The notes beneath the pieces are model-generated. The model made no database searches. It was not told where the DNA came from and saw nothing but the letters and a program-made list of their open reading frames with translations. Positions 1 through 9,344 of a stretch of 64,000 bases of DNA are shown piece after piece. Source of the stretch: Streptoverticillium olivoreticuli subsp. olivoreticuli (GTDB taxonomy: Bacteria; Actinomycetota; Actinomycetes; Streptomycetales; Streptomycetaceae); assembly GCF_003391135.1 (NCBI RefSeq), contig NZ_CP031455.1, forward strand, positions 6,122,001 through 6,186,000, read 5' to 3'. Positions within the stretch are counted from its first letter, which is position 1; each line of letters opens with the position of its first letter. Made by a program: the position numbers and the translations under genes.

Positions 1-297
1 CTGCCCGGAGGCAAGCTCGAACCCGGTGAGACGGCCGAGCAGGCGCTGGTCCGGGAGCTGCGCGAGGAGCTCGGCGTCGAGGTCGAGCCGCTGGAGCGGG
101 TCGCGGGGGAGTGGCCCCTGCGGCCGCCGTTCGTGCTGCACGTGTGGACGGCGAAGCTCGTCTCGGGCACGGTGCGCGCCCTTCAGGACCACGACGAGGT
201 GCGCTGGTTGACGCCCGACCGCGTCGACGAGGTCGACTGGCTGGACGAGGACAGGCCCGCCGTGGCGGCGGCCGTCCGCCTGCTCGCGGGCGCGTAG
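1..297 (+). CDS. Nudix hydrolase (MutT-like), C-terminal part
   Basis: The frame is open from the first base, so the start lies outside the window. Near the edge it carries a complete Nudix box: GGKLEPGE, seven residues, then RELREELGV. This glutamate-rich helix binds the divalent cations that drive hydrolysis of nucleoside-diphosphate-X substrates. The tail (WLTPDRVDEVDWLDEDRP) resembles the small MutT/NudG group, which hydrolyses oxidised or methylated (d)NTPs. About 98 residues are visible, so only around 30 to 40 should be missing. Substrate cannot be fixed from sequence. It ends 195 bases before the next gene on the same strand. Confidence 0.85.
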   Translation: MPGGKLEPGETAEQALVRELREELGVEVEPLERVAGEWPLRPPFVLHVWTAKLVSGTVRALQDHDEVRWLTPDRVDEVDWLDEDRPAVAAAVRLLAGA

Positions 298-492
298 GGG
301 CCGCCCGCCGGGGCCATGCGATCTTGGCCGGGCCCCGTCACCCGCCCGTCGCGCCGTACTCCATCCGTGTCACAGACCCCGCCCGCCGCCGCCAAGAAGA
401 TAGTCGGCCTGCCATATCGGGTATGTGCTGATTATTCTCCCCGAACCGGGGCAATCCCGGTGGGGTTCGCAGCGGTCTGGGAAGTGGTCGGC

Positions 493-903
493 GTGAGCGA
501 CAGCGCAGGGACCCTGGCGTCCACGCCCGGATTCGCCGAGTGGAGCTTCCCCGCCGAGGCGGGCGCCGTACGGACCGCTCGTACGCTCGTGCGCGACACC
601 CTGCGCGACTGGGGCCTCGAGGCGGTCACCGATGTGACGGTGCTGCTGGTCAGCGAGCTGGTCACCAATTCCCTGCGGTACGCGAGCGGCCCCATCGGCG
701 TACGGATGTACTCCCGCGCCGGCCCCGTCCTGCTCGTCGAGGTCTCCGACCCGCTGCCCGACCCGCCCCAGGAGCGCGCGGCCCACCCCGACGACGAGGG
801 CGGACGCGGCCTGCAATTGGTGGCATGCACATCCCGCCGGTGGGGAACGCGCAGGGGAAACACCGGCAAGACCGTGTGGTTCGAGCTGGGCCTGCCCGGT
901 TAG
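493..903 (+). CDS. Stand-alone ATP-binding regulator (RsbW-like HATPase_c_2)
   Basis: About 136 residues forming one GHKL ATPase domain of the anti-sigma / serine kinase type. Visible motifs are the N-box (LLVSELVTNSLRYA) and a G-rich lid (DEGGRGLQLV), followed by GKTVWFEL. Such proteins usually bind or phosphorylate anti-sigma antagonists in partner-switching pathways. I chose GTG 493, with GGGAAG eight bases upstream. GTG 460 and ATG 316 are in frame but would add an unconserved-looking leader. It precedes a SpoIIE phosphatase gene whose own C-terminal domain has nearly the same motifs, so the two probably share a pathway. Partner unknown. Confidence 0.8.
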   Translation: MSDSAGTLASTPGFAEWSFPAEAGAVRTARTLVRDTLRDWGLEAVTDVTVLLVSELVTNSLRYASGPIGVRMYSRAGPVLLVEVSDPLPDPPQERAAHPDDEGGRGLQLVACTSRRWGTRRGNTGKTVWFELGLPG

Positions 904-1034
904 TAACCCCCTGGGGAGACATAGCGGGTTGAGACCGTGCTGTGATCGTGAAGTCCGTGTTCCGAGAGGCCCCGGTGCTGGATACTCGGGCTTCTGATGC
1001 CGGTGCGAGCACATGAGCCGGAGGGGACGGGCAC

Positions 1035-3614
1035 GTGAGCGAAAAGCCAGCGGGTACGGCGAGCGGTACGCCGGAGGGAACACAGGCCACCGCGATGTGG
1101 CAGAACAGCCCGCCGGGATCCCTCTACGACTACATCCGCGTGGCCTCGTTCTCCCTGGGCGCCGACGGGCGCATCCAGCAGTGGAGCGAGCGCGCGGCGG
1201 AGCTCTTCGGAATAGCGGCCCGGCACGCCGTCGGCAAGGACCCCCTGGAGATCTTCGCCCCCGCCGCGCCGGGGGCGAGGCGGGGTCCGGACCCCGCCGC
1301 CGCCCCGTTCCTGGGCGAGGGCGGGCTCGACGGCCGGGAGTGGACGGGCATCGTGCCCTATCCACGCGGCGAACGGTCACCGGGGCTGGCCGAGATCTAT
1401 GTGATGCCCACCCGGAGCGAGAACGGCGAGCGCGGCGCGCTCTGCGTGGCCGTGGACGCCCGGGCGCTGCGGGGAATAGAGACCGACATCGCGGCCTCCG
1501 AGGCCGTTTTCGGCCAATCTCCCCTGGGATTCTTCTTCTTCGGCACGGACCTCACCCTGCTCCGCGTCAACGAGAGCTTCGCCCAGACCTTCGGCCGCCC
1601 CGCCGCCTGGCACCGCGGCCGCACCCCGCACGACTTCCTGCCCCGCGGCGAGGCCGAGCGGCTGACCGCGGCGCTGCGACAGGTCCTCGACACCGGGCGG
1701 CCGGTGTCCGACGTCCAGCTCGTGGGGCCGGTGCCCGGCCAGAGCGAGCGCCGCCGCTGGTCCGTCTCGCTCTACCGGCTGCACAGCGGCAGCGGACGGC
1801 CCATCGGGGTGGCCGCGCTCGCCACCGACGTCACCGGGCGCCGCCGCGCGGAGCGGGAGGCCGCGGGCGTGCGCCGCAACCTCGCGCTGCTCAACGAGGC
1901 GGGCGCGCGCATCGGCAACTCCCTGGACCTGGAGACCACCGCCCGGGAGCTGCTGGACGTCGCCGTGCCCCAGTTCTGCGACCTCGCCTCCGTCGACCTC
2001 TACCAGGGGCTGCTCGCCGGTGACGAGGCGCCGCCCGGCCTCGCCGACGGCAGCGGCGAGCTGCGTCGCGTCGCCTACGCCAGCGCGGTCTCCGGCGTGC
2101 CCGTCGACGGCGCCGACAAGCCCGTACAGGTCGGCGAGGTGCACCGCTACGCCTTCCACTCGCCGTACGCCGGGGCGCTGCGCACCGCGCAGGTGCAGGT
2201 GGTCCCGAGCCGCGAGCGCGAGGACGGCCCGGAGCTGGGCGCGGTCGTGCAGTCGACGCTCGCGGTGCCGATGGTCGCCCGGGACACGGTGGTCGGGCTG
2301 GCGCGGTTCTCCCGTACGAAGGGCAGCGAGCCGTTCGGGGAGCGCGACACCGCGCTCGCCGTGGAGCTCGCGGCGCGCGCCGCGGTCTGCATCGACAACG
2401 CCTGGCTCTACCGGCGCGAGCACGAGCGCGCGCTGATCCTCCAGCGCAGCCTGCTGCCCCCGGGCGACCCCGACGCCGCCGGGCTGGAGATCGCCTGCCG
2501 CTATCTCCCGGCCAACGCGGCCACCGAGGTGGGCGGCGACTGGTTCGACGTCATCGAGCTGCCCGGCCACCGCACCGCCCTGGTCGTCGGCGACGTCATG
2601 GGCCGCGGGCTGCGGGCCGCCGTCGCCATGGGCGAACTCCGCACGGCCGTGCGGACCTTGGCCATGCTCGACCTGGAGCCCGCCGAGGTGCTCTCCGCGC
2701 TCGACGAGATCGCCCACGGCCTCGGTCGGCCGGGCGGCAAGCAGTCGGCGTCGCGGGGCGTGCGCGGCGGCGTGCGGGCGGCCGACCTCTCCGAGGTCTA
2801 TCTGGCCACGTGCGTCTACGCGGTCTACGACCCGGTCACCCGGCGCTGCACGGTCGCCAACGCCGGACACCTGCCGCCGGTCCTCGTCGAGGCGGGCGAG
2901 CCCGCGCTCCTGCTGGACGTGCCGCCCGGCATGCCGCTGGGCGTCGGCGGCGAGCCCTTCGAGCAGGTGGAGATCGACCTGCCGGACCGCGCGCTGCTCG
3001 TCCTCTACACCGACGGCCTCGTGGAGTCCCGCGACCACCCGCTGGACGAGGGCCTGGAGGCGTTCCGCGACGCCCTCACCGACCCCTCGCGCCCGCTGGA
3101 GGACGTCTGCGACCACGTACTCGGCGCGCTGGACACCCACCACGGCGAGGACGACATCGCGCTGCTCATGGCGCGGCTGCGGGGCCTGCCCGCGGACTGC
3201 GTCGGCGACTGGACGCTGCCGCCCGACGCCCGTTCCGTGGCCCGGGCCCGTGAACTGGCGCGCGAGCAACTGCTCTCCTGGGGCCTGGAGAGCCTCGTGG
3301 ACACCACGGAACTGCTGGTCAGCGAGCTGGCCACCAACGCCCTGCGGTACGGCGAGGGCGAGATCCGGCTGCGGCTGCTCCTCGACCGGACGCTGGTGTG
3401 CGAGGTCTGGGACGGCGGGCTGGTCCAGCCCCGGCGGCGCCGGGCGCGCGACACGGACGAAGGGGGGCGCGGGCTCCAGCTCGTGGGGCTGCTCAGCTCG
3501 GCGTGGGGCAGCCGGCGCACGCCGCACGGGAAGACGGTGTGGTTCGAACTGGCCCTGCCTGACGGTGACACCCCCACGCCGGACGCGGTGGAGGCGCTGA
3601 TGAGCCTGTACTGA
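1035..3614 (+). CDS. PAS-PAS-GAF-SpoIIE phosphatase with C-terminal HATPase
   Basis: An 859-residue soluble sensor-phosphatase. Order: PAS-like (about 30-130), second PAS (about 155-275, with LGFFFFGTDLTLLRVNESF), GAF (about 280-456), PP2C/SpoIIE (about 464-716, with metal-binding GGDWFD near 500, GDVMGRG and YTDGLVESR), and a GHKL ATPase (about 726-841, LLVSELATNALRYG and DEGGRGLQLV). The phosphatase domain should dephosphorylate anti-anti-sigma proteins, and the ATPase domain could phosphorylate them, so one chain may hold both opposing activities. GTG 1035 follows GGAGGGGA. The gene lies 131 bases after the free ATPase gene and converges on the next gene with an 10-base gap. Ligand of the PAS/GAF domains is unknown. 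Confidence 0.9.
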   Translation: MSEKPAGTASGTPEGTQATAMWQNSPPGSLYDYIRVASFSLGADGRIQQWSERAAELFGIAARHAVGKDPLEIFAPAAPGARRGPDPAAAPFLGEGGLDGREWTGIVPYPRGERSPGLAEIYVMPTRSENGERGALCVAVDARALRGIETDIAASEAVFGQSPLGFFFFGTDLTLLRVNESFAQTFGRPAAWHRGRTPHDFLPRGEAERLTAALRQVLDTGRPVSDVQLVGPVPGQSERRRWSVSLYRLHSGSGRPIGVAALATDVTGRRRAEREAAGVRRNLALLNEAGARIGNSLDLETTARELLDVAVPQFCDLASVDLYQGLLAGDEAPPGLADGSGELRRVAYASAVSGVPVDGADKPVQVGEVHRYAFHSPYAGALRTAQVQVVPSREREDGPELGAVVQSTLAVPMVARDTVVGLARFSRTKGSEPFGERDTALAVELAARAAVCIDNAWLYRREHERALILQRSLLPPGDPDAAGLEIACRYLPANAATEVGGDWFDVIELPGHRTALVVGDVMGRGLRAAVAMGELRTAVRTLAMLDLEPAEVLSALDEIAHGLGRPGGKQSASRGVRGGVRAADLSEVYLATCVYAVYDPVTRRCTVANAGHLPPVLVEAGEPALLLDVPPGMPLGVGGEPFEQVEIDLPDRALLVLYTDGLVESRDHPLDEGLEAFRDALTDPSRPLEDVCDHVLGALDTHHGEDDIALLMARLRGLPADCVGDWTLPPDARSVARARELAREQLLSWGLESLVDTTELLVSELATNALRYGEGEIRLRLLLDRTLVCEVWDGGLVQPRRRRARDTDEGGRGLQLVGLLSSAWGSRRTPHGKTVWFELALPDGDTPTPDAVEALMSLY

Positions 3615-3624
3615 ACCGGGCCCC

Positions 3625-5634
3625 TCAGTCCGCCGCCAGACGGCCCCTCGTCGCGCCGCCGCCGAACGTCGCGGGGAGGAGGCCCGTCAGGATGATGCCG
3701 CCCAGCAGCGCCCCGCAGAGGGCCCGGGCGGGGTGGGGGGTGTGCGGGTCGTACGGGGTGGCGTAGTCGGCGACGTCGTGTTCGGCGAGGGCGCGGGCCT
3801 GGCGGGCCAGGGAGTCCGCGTCGCCCGTCGCGTGGAGGACCGCCCGGCCGCCCACGGGCACCAGGGCGCGGGCCACGGCCAGATGGCGCTCCGCCTCGGC
3901 CAGCCGGGTGCGGGCGCGGCAGCCGATCGCGCCCCGGTGGGTGCTGATGAAGTCCCGCGCCGCCGCCACCTCGCCCCGCGCGGCGCCCAGCGCCCGCTCC
4001 ACGCGCCGCCGGGCGCGCCCCTCGTCGGCGTGGTCCCCGGCCTCCGCGTCGAGGACGGCGGCCGTCTCCTGCAGGCGCCGCAGCACCGCCCGGGGGTCGT
4101 AGCGCCCGCCCGCGATCTCCCGGTGCGCCGCCACGAGGGCCGCTTCGGCGGCCGCCACCCGCTCGGCGTCCGCGGTGCCCGCGGCCCGGGCGGCCAGCAG
4201 GCTCGCCTCCGCGTCGGCCAGGGCGACCGGCAGCCGGGCGGCCGTGCCGGTGAGCTCGCGGGCCCGGCGCAGCGCCGAGGTGGTGAGCGTGCGGGCCTGC
4301 GCGAGGGCGGCCTCGGCGGCGCGCAGGGAGATCGCCGCGCCGTCCGAGTCACCCTCCGCCAGGGCGCGCCGCGCCTCCGCCAGGCCCGCCGTGGCGAAGG
4401 CGAGACGGTCGCGGGCCTCGGCGGGGTGCCGGGCCACGGGGGAGAGCGCGGTGGTGGCGCAGCAGTCGGCGAGGGAGGCCAGCGCGGCCTCCGCGACATC
4501 GACGCGCGGCCCGAGCGCCCGCGCGGTGCCCTCGGCGTGCTCCAGGATGCCGGTGGCGTTGACCTTCAGGGCCCGCAGCCGGTCGAAGGCCGCGGACTCC
4601 GCGTCCAGCCGGCGGTTGGCGCTGGTGCAGTGCGAGCAGATCTCGTCCAGGGTGCGGCGGCGGATCTCCTCGTCCTCGTACGGCGCGTCGTCCAGGCCCT
4701 GCCGCAGCCGGAAGGCGTGGGCGAGTTCGCTCTTCGCGTAGGCGACGGCCTCGGCGAAGGGGCGGGTGGCCGACTTGCCCAACTGTGCGGTCGTGAAGAG
4801 GAGTTCCTCGGCGCTCGTACGGACCGCGTCGTCGGTCTCGACGAGGTTCCGCGCGGCCTCGGCCTCCAGCGCGGGCAACGGCGTGAGCGGCTGGGCCATC
4901 CGGGCGAGGCCGGGCGGGGTCGAGGTGGCGACGGTGGGCCGCTCCCGCCGGGCGGCGCGGCGGCGGGCCGCCCGGCGGGAGCAGAAGCAGAGGTAGAGCC
5001 CGGTCAGCAGGGCCAGGACCGCCACGGTCACCGGCAGCCAGACCCGGCGGTGGCCCGGCACCAGCCCGTCGCCGCCCGGGTCGCTGCTGCCGGGCGAGAT
5101 CGCGGGGAGCTGGACCGGCTTGCCCTGGAGCACGGCGCCGTAGCCCTCGGCGGCGCCGATGGCGGCGCCCGCCCAGTCGTGCTGGGCCAGGGCGGGCGCG
5201 ATCGCGGTGCCGGCGACGGCCCTCAGCTGCTCCTGGCGGAAGCCGGAGTCGGGGGCGGCGGAGACCGCGTACTGCTGCTCGTGGGTGGCGATGGCGAGCA
5301 GCACGTCGTGCGGGCCGAGGCCGTTGCGGTCGGCGGTGGCGTTCGCCCAGTCGTGCCCGGAGCGGCCGGAGAAGTCGCGCACATAGGTGACGTACAGCTG
5401 GATGTGGTGGGCGGTGTGGAGCCGGTTCAGGGCGCTGGTGACCTGTGTGCGGCGCTGCCCGAGGGCGCCGACGGTGTCGGTGATCCGGCCGCCGGTGTCC
5501 AGGTCGAGGGGCGTGTCGGCACGGGAGGGCGGGGCCGGGACCAGGAGCGCGCACAGCGTGAGGAGGGCGAGGGGGGCCCTGACCCTGGCCCGGCCCGGCG
5601 CCCCCGGCCCGTACCGCCTGGAAAGCCGTGTCAC
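3625..5634 (-). CDS. TPM-domain (DUF477) membrane protein
   Basis: A 669-residue protein with a signal peptide (about 1-40, ending before ADTPLDL), an extracytoplasmic TPM domain (about 45-175), a transmembrane helix near 199-220, a long Ala/Arg/Glu-rich helical cytoplasmic region (about 220-620) likely to form coiled coils, and a final hydrophobic segment near 637-657. TPM domains occur in plant TLP18.3 and in bacterial envelope proteins, with weak phosphatase activity reported for the plant protein. The bacterial role is unclear. Start GTG 5634 begins MTRLSRR. Streptomyces genomes commonly carry this architecture. It sits downstream of the sdh operon on the same strand but behind that operon's hairpin. 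Confidence 0.75.
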   Translation of the reverse strand: MTRLSRRYGPGAPGRARVRAPLALLTLCALLVPAPPSRADTPLDLDTGGRITDTVGALGQRRTQVTSALNRLHTAHHIQLYVTYVRDFSGRSGHDWANATADRNGLGPHDVLLAIATHEQQYAVSAAPDSGFRQEQLRAVAGTAIAPALAQHDWAGAAIGAAEGYGAVLQGKPVQLPAISPGSSDPGGDGLVPGHRRVWLPVTVAVLALLTGLYLCFCSRRAARRRAARRERPTVATSTPPGLARMAQPLTPLPALEAEAARNLVETDDAVRTSAEELLFTTAQLGKSATRPFAEAVAYAKSELAHAFRLRQGLDDAPYEDEEIRRRTLDEICSHCTSANRRLDAESAAFDRLRALKVNATGILEHAEGTARALGPRVDVAEAALASLADCCATTALSPVARHPAEARDRLAFATAGLAEARRALAEGDSDGAAISLRAAEAALAQARTLTTSALRRARELTGTAARLPVALADAEASLLAARAAGTADAERVAAAEAALVAAHREIAGGRYDPRAVLRRLQETAAVLDAEAGDHADEGRARRRVERALGAARGEVAAARDFISTHRGAIGCRARTRLAEAERHLAVARALVPVGGRAVLHATGDADSLARQARALAEHDVADYATPYDPHTPHPARALCGALLGGIILTGLLPATFGGGATRGRLAAD

Positions 5635-5705
5635 ATTTGGGAGCGTATGGCGGTACTGCCCGACTCGCTACCGGGAGCTCGGAGCCCTCCACGGAGCGTG
5701 TTCGC

Positions 5706-5723
5706 GCCCGGCTTGCGCCGGGC
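5706..5723 (-). terminator. Hairpin ending the sdh operon
   Basis: A perfect 7-bp stem (GCCCGGC / GCCGGGC) with a 4-base loop directly abuts the sdhB stop codon. There is no T-run, as is common in Streptomyces. It separates sdhB from the TPM gene. Confidence 0.5.
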
Positions 5724-6491
5724 TCACTCCCCGCGGCGCCGGATCTTGTTCCCGAGCCACACCAGTGGGTCGTACTTACGGTCGGCGGCCCGCTCCTTGA
5801 GGGGGATCAGGGCGTTGTCGGTGATCTTGATGTGTTCGGGGCAGACCTCCGTGCAGCACTTGGTGATGTTGCAGTAGCCCAGCCCGTGCTCGTCCTGCGC
5901 GGTGCGCTTGCGGTCGATGCCCGCCCCGTCCGCCGCGTCCAGGGGGTGCATGTCCAGCTCGGCGACGCGCATCAGGAAGCGGGGCCCGGCGAAGGCGGTC
6001 TTGTTCTCCTCGTGGTCGCGCACCACATGGCAGGTGTCCTGGCACAGGAAGCACTCGATGCACTTGCGGAACTCCTGCGACCGGCTGACGTCCTCCTGCT
6101 TCATCCGGTAGTCCCCGGGCGCCACCCCCGGCGGCGGTACGAACGCGGGCACCTCGCGCGCCTTCGCGTAGTTGAAGGACACGTCCGTCACCAAATCCCG
6201 CAGCACCGGGAAGGCCCGCATCGGGGTGACCGTCACCGTCTCGTCCGGGTCGAGGGACGACATCCGGGTCATGCACATCAGCCGCGGCCGGCCGTTGATC
6301 TCCGCACTGCACGAACCGCACTTGCCCGCCTTGCAGTTCCACCGGACGGCCAGGTCGGCGGCCTCGGTGGCCTGGAGCCGGTGGATGACGTCGAGGACCA
6401 CCTCGCCCTCGTGGACGGCCACGGTGTAGTCGACGAGACCCCCGCCGTCCGCGTCACCCCGCCAGACCCGGAAATGGGCGTCGTAGCTCAA
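5724..6491 (-). CDS. sdhB: Succinate dehydrogenase iron-sulfur subunit (Sdh1 type)
   Basis: A 255-residue SdhB/FrdB protein that carries electrons from the flavin to the membrane domain. The plant-type [2Fe-2S] ligands are C53, C58, C61 and C73 (CKAGKCGSC and a later Cys). The C-terminal ferredoxin domain holds CIECFLCQDTC and CNITKCCTEVCPEH for the remaining clusters. ATG 6491 overlaps the sdhA stop by four bases (ATGA), so the two are translationally coupled. With the five-helix membrane subunit upstream, it belongs to the Sdh1 enzyme of actinobacteria (M. tuberculosis Rv0247c-Rv0249c) rather than to the classical SdhCDAB form. Confidence 0.95.
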   Translation of the reverse strand: MSYDAHFRVWRGDADGGGLVDYTVAVHEGEVVLDVIHRLQATEAADLAVRWNCKAGKCGSCSAEINGRPRLMCMTRMSSLDPDETVTVTPMRAFPVLRDLVTDVSFNYAKAREVPAFVPPPGVAPGDYRMKQEDVSRSQEFRKCIECFLCQDTCHVVRDHEENKTAFAGPRFLMRVAELDMHPLDAADGAGIDRKRTAQDEHGLGYCNITKCCTEVCPEHIKITDNALIPLKERAADRKYDPLVWLGNKIRRRGE

Positions 6492-8431
6492 GTCGTCAGC
6501 TCCTCGTCCGTCAGGTACTTCACCAGCTCGTCCTTCTCGAAGAGCGCCAGCAGGTCACCGCGGATCGGCGGCATCTCGCGGCGCGCCACCCGCACCAGAC
6601 CCAGCAGGGAATCGGCCGCCGCGGAGCCCGGGCTCTCCTCCGACAGCCGGCACACGAGGTTCACCCGCCGCCACTGCCGGTCCATCGCCGGGTGGTCGTC
6701 GCGGGTGTGCCCGCCCCGGCTCTCGGTGCGCTCCAGGGCCGCGCGCGCCACGCACTCGCTGACCAGCAGCATGTTCCGCAGGTCCAGGGCCAGGTGCCAG
6801 CCGGGGTTGAACTGCCGGTGGCCCTCCACCCCCGCCCGCCGGGAGCGCTCCCGCAGCGCCGCCAGCCGGCGCAGCGCCTCCGACATCTCGGGGCCCTTGC
6901 GGATGATGCCCACCAGGTCGTTCATCGACTGCTGGAGCTCCTGGTGGAGGGCGTACGGATTCTCCGCCGCGCCGTGCGAGACGGCCGGGTCGCCGCCCTC
7001 CACGCCGAACGGGCGCAGCGCCTCCGCCTCGGCCGCCTCGATGTCGGCGTCGGCCACGGCCGGCCGGTCCGCCGCCGCGAGCCCCGCCGCGTACCGGGCG
7101 GCGTGCAGCCCGGCCCGCCGTCCGAAGACCAGCAGGTCGGAGAGGGAGTTGCCGCCCAGCCGGTTGGAGCCGTGCATGCCGCCCGCGACCTCGCCCGCGG
7201 CGAAGAGGCCGGGCACGCCGACCGCCGCGGCCGTGTCCGGGTCGACGTCCACCCCGCCCATCACGTAGTGGCAGGTGGGCCCGACCTCCATCGGCTCGGC
7301 GGTGATGTCCACGTCCGCCAGCTCCTTGAACTGGTGGTGCATGGAGGGGAGCCTGCGGCGGATCTCCTCGGCGGGCAGCCTGCTGGAGATGTCCAGGAAG
7401 ACCCCGCCGTGCGGGCTGCCGCGGCCCGCCTTCACCTCGGAGTTGATGGCGCGGGCCACCTCGTCGCGGGGGAGCAGCTCGGGCGGGCGGCGGTTGTGGT
7501 CGGGGTCCTCGTACCAGCGCTCGCCCTCGGCCTCGGACTCGGCGTACTTCTCCTTGAAGACGTCCGGGACGTAGTCGAACATGAACCGCTTGCCGTCGCT
7601 GTTGCGCAGCACCCCGCCGTCGCCGCGCACGGACTCGGTGACCAGGATGCCCTTGACGGACGGCGGCCAGACCATGCCGGTCGGGTGGAACTGCACGAAC
7701 TCCATGTTGATCAGCGACGCCCCGGCCAGCAGCGCGAGCGCGTGCCCGTCGCCCGTGTACTCCCAGGAGTTGGACGTCACCTTGAAGGACTTGCCGATGC
7801 CGCCGGTGGCCAGCACCACGGCAGGCGCCTCGAGGGTGAAGAAGCGGCCGGACTCGCGCTCGTAGCCGAAGGCGCCGGAGATCCGGTCGCCGCTCTTGAG
7901 CAGGCGGGTGACCGTGTACTCCTGGAAGACCTTCAGCCGGGACTCGTGGTCACCGGTCTCCCGGTGGTCCTCCTGCTGCAGCGAGACGATCTTCTGCTGG
8001 AGGGTGCGGATCAGCTCCAGGCCCGTGCGGTCGCCGACGTGCGCCAGCCGCGGGTACTCGTGGCCGCCGAAGTTGCGCTGCGAGATCCGCCCGTCGGGGG
8101 TGCGGTCGAAGAGCGCGCCCCAGGTCTCCAGCTCCCAGACCCGCTCGGGCGCCTCCTGGGCGTGCAGCTCGGCCATCCGCCACTGGTTGAGGAATTTGCC
8201 GCCGCGCATGGTGTCGCGGAAGTGGACCTGCCAGTTGTCGCCCTGGTTGACGTTGCCCATGCTGGCGGCGATGCCGCCCTCGGCCATGACCGTATGGGCC
8301 TTGCCGAACAGGGACTTGCAGATCACCGCGCAGCGCAGGCCCTGCTCCCGGGCCTCGATGGCGGCCCGCAGCCCCGCGCCTCCGGCACCGACCACGACCA
8401 CGTCCCAGGATTGCCGGGCCGTACGCGACAT
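6488..8431 (-). CDS. sdhA: Succinate dehydrogenase flavoprotein subunit (Sdh1 type)
   Basis: A 647-residue FAD-binding catalytic subunit that oxidises succinate to fumarate in the TCA cycle and respiratory chain. The N-terminal Rossmann motif is VVVVGAGGAGLRAA. H46 in GKAHTVMAEGG is at the position of the covalent FAD linkage. HPTGMVWPP and CHYVMGGVDVD fit the active-site region of the family. I chose ATG 8431, with GAGGGG eight bases upstream, over the TTG one codon earlier. It lies 15 bases after the membrane-subunit gene and overlaps sdhB by four bases, giving the order C-A-B. The length matches Rv0248c-type proteins. Confidence 0.95.
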   Translation of the reverse strand: MSRTARQSWDVVVVGAGGAGLRAAIEAREQGLRCAVICKSLFGKAHTVMAEGGIAASMGNVNQGDNWQVHFRDTMRGGKFLNQWRMAELHAQEAPERVWELETWGALFDRTPDGRISQRNFGGHEYPRLAHVGDRTGLELIRTLQQKIVSLQQEDHRETGDHESRLKVFQEYTVTRLLKSGDRISGAFGYERESGRFFTLEAPAVVLATGGIGKSFKVTSNSWEYTGDGHALALLAGASLINMEFVQFHPTGMVWPPSVKGILVTESVRGDGGVLRNSDGKRFMFDYVPDVFKEKYAESEAEGERWYEDPDHNRRPPELLPRDEVARAINSEVKAGRGSPHGGVFLDISSRLPAEEIRRRLPSMHHQFKELADVDITAEPMEVGPTCHYVMGGVDVDPDTAAAVGVPGLFAAGEVAGGMHGSNRLGGNSLSDLLVFGRRAGLHAARYAAGLAAADRPAVADADIEAAEAEALRPFGVEGGDPAVSHGAAENPYALHQELQQSMNDLVGIIRKGPEMSEALRRLAALRERSRRAGVEGHRQFNPGWHLALDLRNMLLVSECVARAALERTESRGGHTRDDHPAMDRQWRRVNLVCRLSEESPGSAAADSLLGLVRVARREMPPIRGDLLALFEKDELVKYLTDEELTT

Positions 8432-8446
8432 CAAGATTGCCCCTCT

Positions 8447-9286
8447 CTAGAAAAAGCGCGGATCGTCGAAGGCGCCACTGGCGACGAGATAGACGTAGAA
8501 GTCGGCGACCCCCACGCTGACCAGCGAGGCCCAGGCCAGCTGCATGTGGCGGGCGTTGAGCGCGCTGACCCAGCCCCACATGCGATAGCGGACCGGGTGC
8601 CGGGAGAAATTGCGCAGCCGGCCGCCGACGATGTGCCGGCACGAATGGCAGGAGAGGGTGTACGCCCAGATCAGGGCGATATTGGCGAGCAGCACCAGCG
8701 TGCCGAGCCCCATGTGGCCCCACTCGCCCCGCGCGTTGCGGAAGCCGAGCACCGCGTCATAGGTGAGGATGCCCGCGACGATCACCGCGAAGTAGAAGAA
8801 GTAGCGGTGGACGTTCTGGAGGATCAGCGGGAAGCGGGTCTCCCCGCTGTACTTCTTGTGCGGCTCGGCGACCGCGCAGGCCGGGGGCGAGGCCCAGAAG
8901 CCGCGGTAGTACGCCTTGCGGTAGTAGTAGCAGGTCAGCCGGAAGCCCAGCGGGAAGATCAGGACCAGCAGGGCCGGTGACAGCCCCCACCACGAGCCGA
9001 AGAGGCCCCAGTCCGCGCCGTCCTTCATGGGGACGCAGTTCTTCGCGATGCAGGGGGAGTAGAACGGGGAGACGTACGGGGCGGCGTAGTAGTCGCCGTT
9101 GGCGAACGCCCGCCAGGTGGAGTAGACGACGAACGCCAGCAGCCCGGCGGCCGTGGCCGCGGGGGCGAGCCACCACCGGTCGGTGCGCAGGTGGCGGGCG
9201 GCGATCGCGGCGCGCGACGCGTGGTGCACACCGCCGGGGGCCGGGCTGGGGGCGGTGCCTGTCCGGGGATCGGTACCAGTGGCCAA
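8447..9286 (-). CDS. sdhC: Succinate dehydrogenase membrane anchor (Sdh1-type SdhC)
   Basis: A 279-residue integral membrane protein with about five hydrophobic helices (near 40-60, 98-118, 158-180, 192-212, 245-268). It is much longer than ordinary SdhC or SdhD and takes the place of both, as in mycobacterial Sdh1 (Rv0249c, about 273 aa). It should bind heme and menaquinone. A cluster of possible metal ligands, C213-H214-S-C216-R-H218, ends one helix, and C79/C84 lie in an outer loop. For mycobacterial Sdh1 a membrane-embedded Rieske-type [2Fe-2S] cluster has been described, and this motif may correspond to it. That assignment is inference. First of the three structural genes. Confidence 0.85.
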   Translation of the reverse strand: MATGTDPRTGTAPSPAPGGVHHASRAAIAARHLRTDRWWLAPAATAAGLLAFVVYSTWRAFANGDYYAAPYVSPFYSPCIAKNCVPMKDGADWGLFGSWWGLSPALLVLIFPLGFRLTCYYYRKAYYRGFWASPPACAVAEPHKKYSGETRFPLILQNVHRYFFYFAVIVAGILTYDAVLGFRNARGEWGHMGLGTLVLLANIALIWAYTLSCHSCRHIVGGRLRNFSRHPVRYRMWGWVSALNARHMQLAWASLVSVGVADFYVYLVASGAFDDPRFF

Positions 9287-9344
9287 GTGGGACTCCGGGG
9301 AGGAGTGGGTGGTGGTCGGTCTCTCGCCGCGCTGCCCGGGGGTG

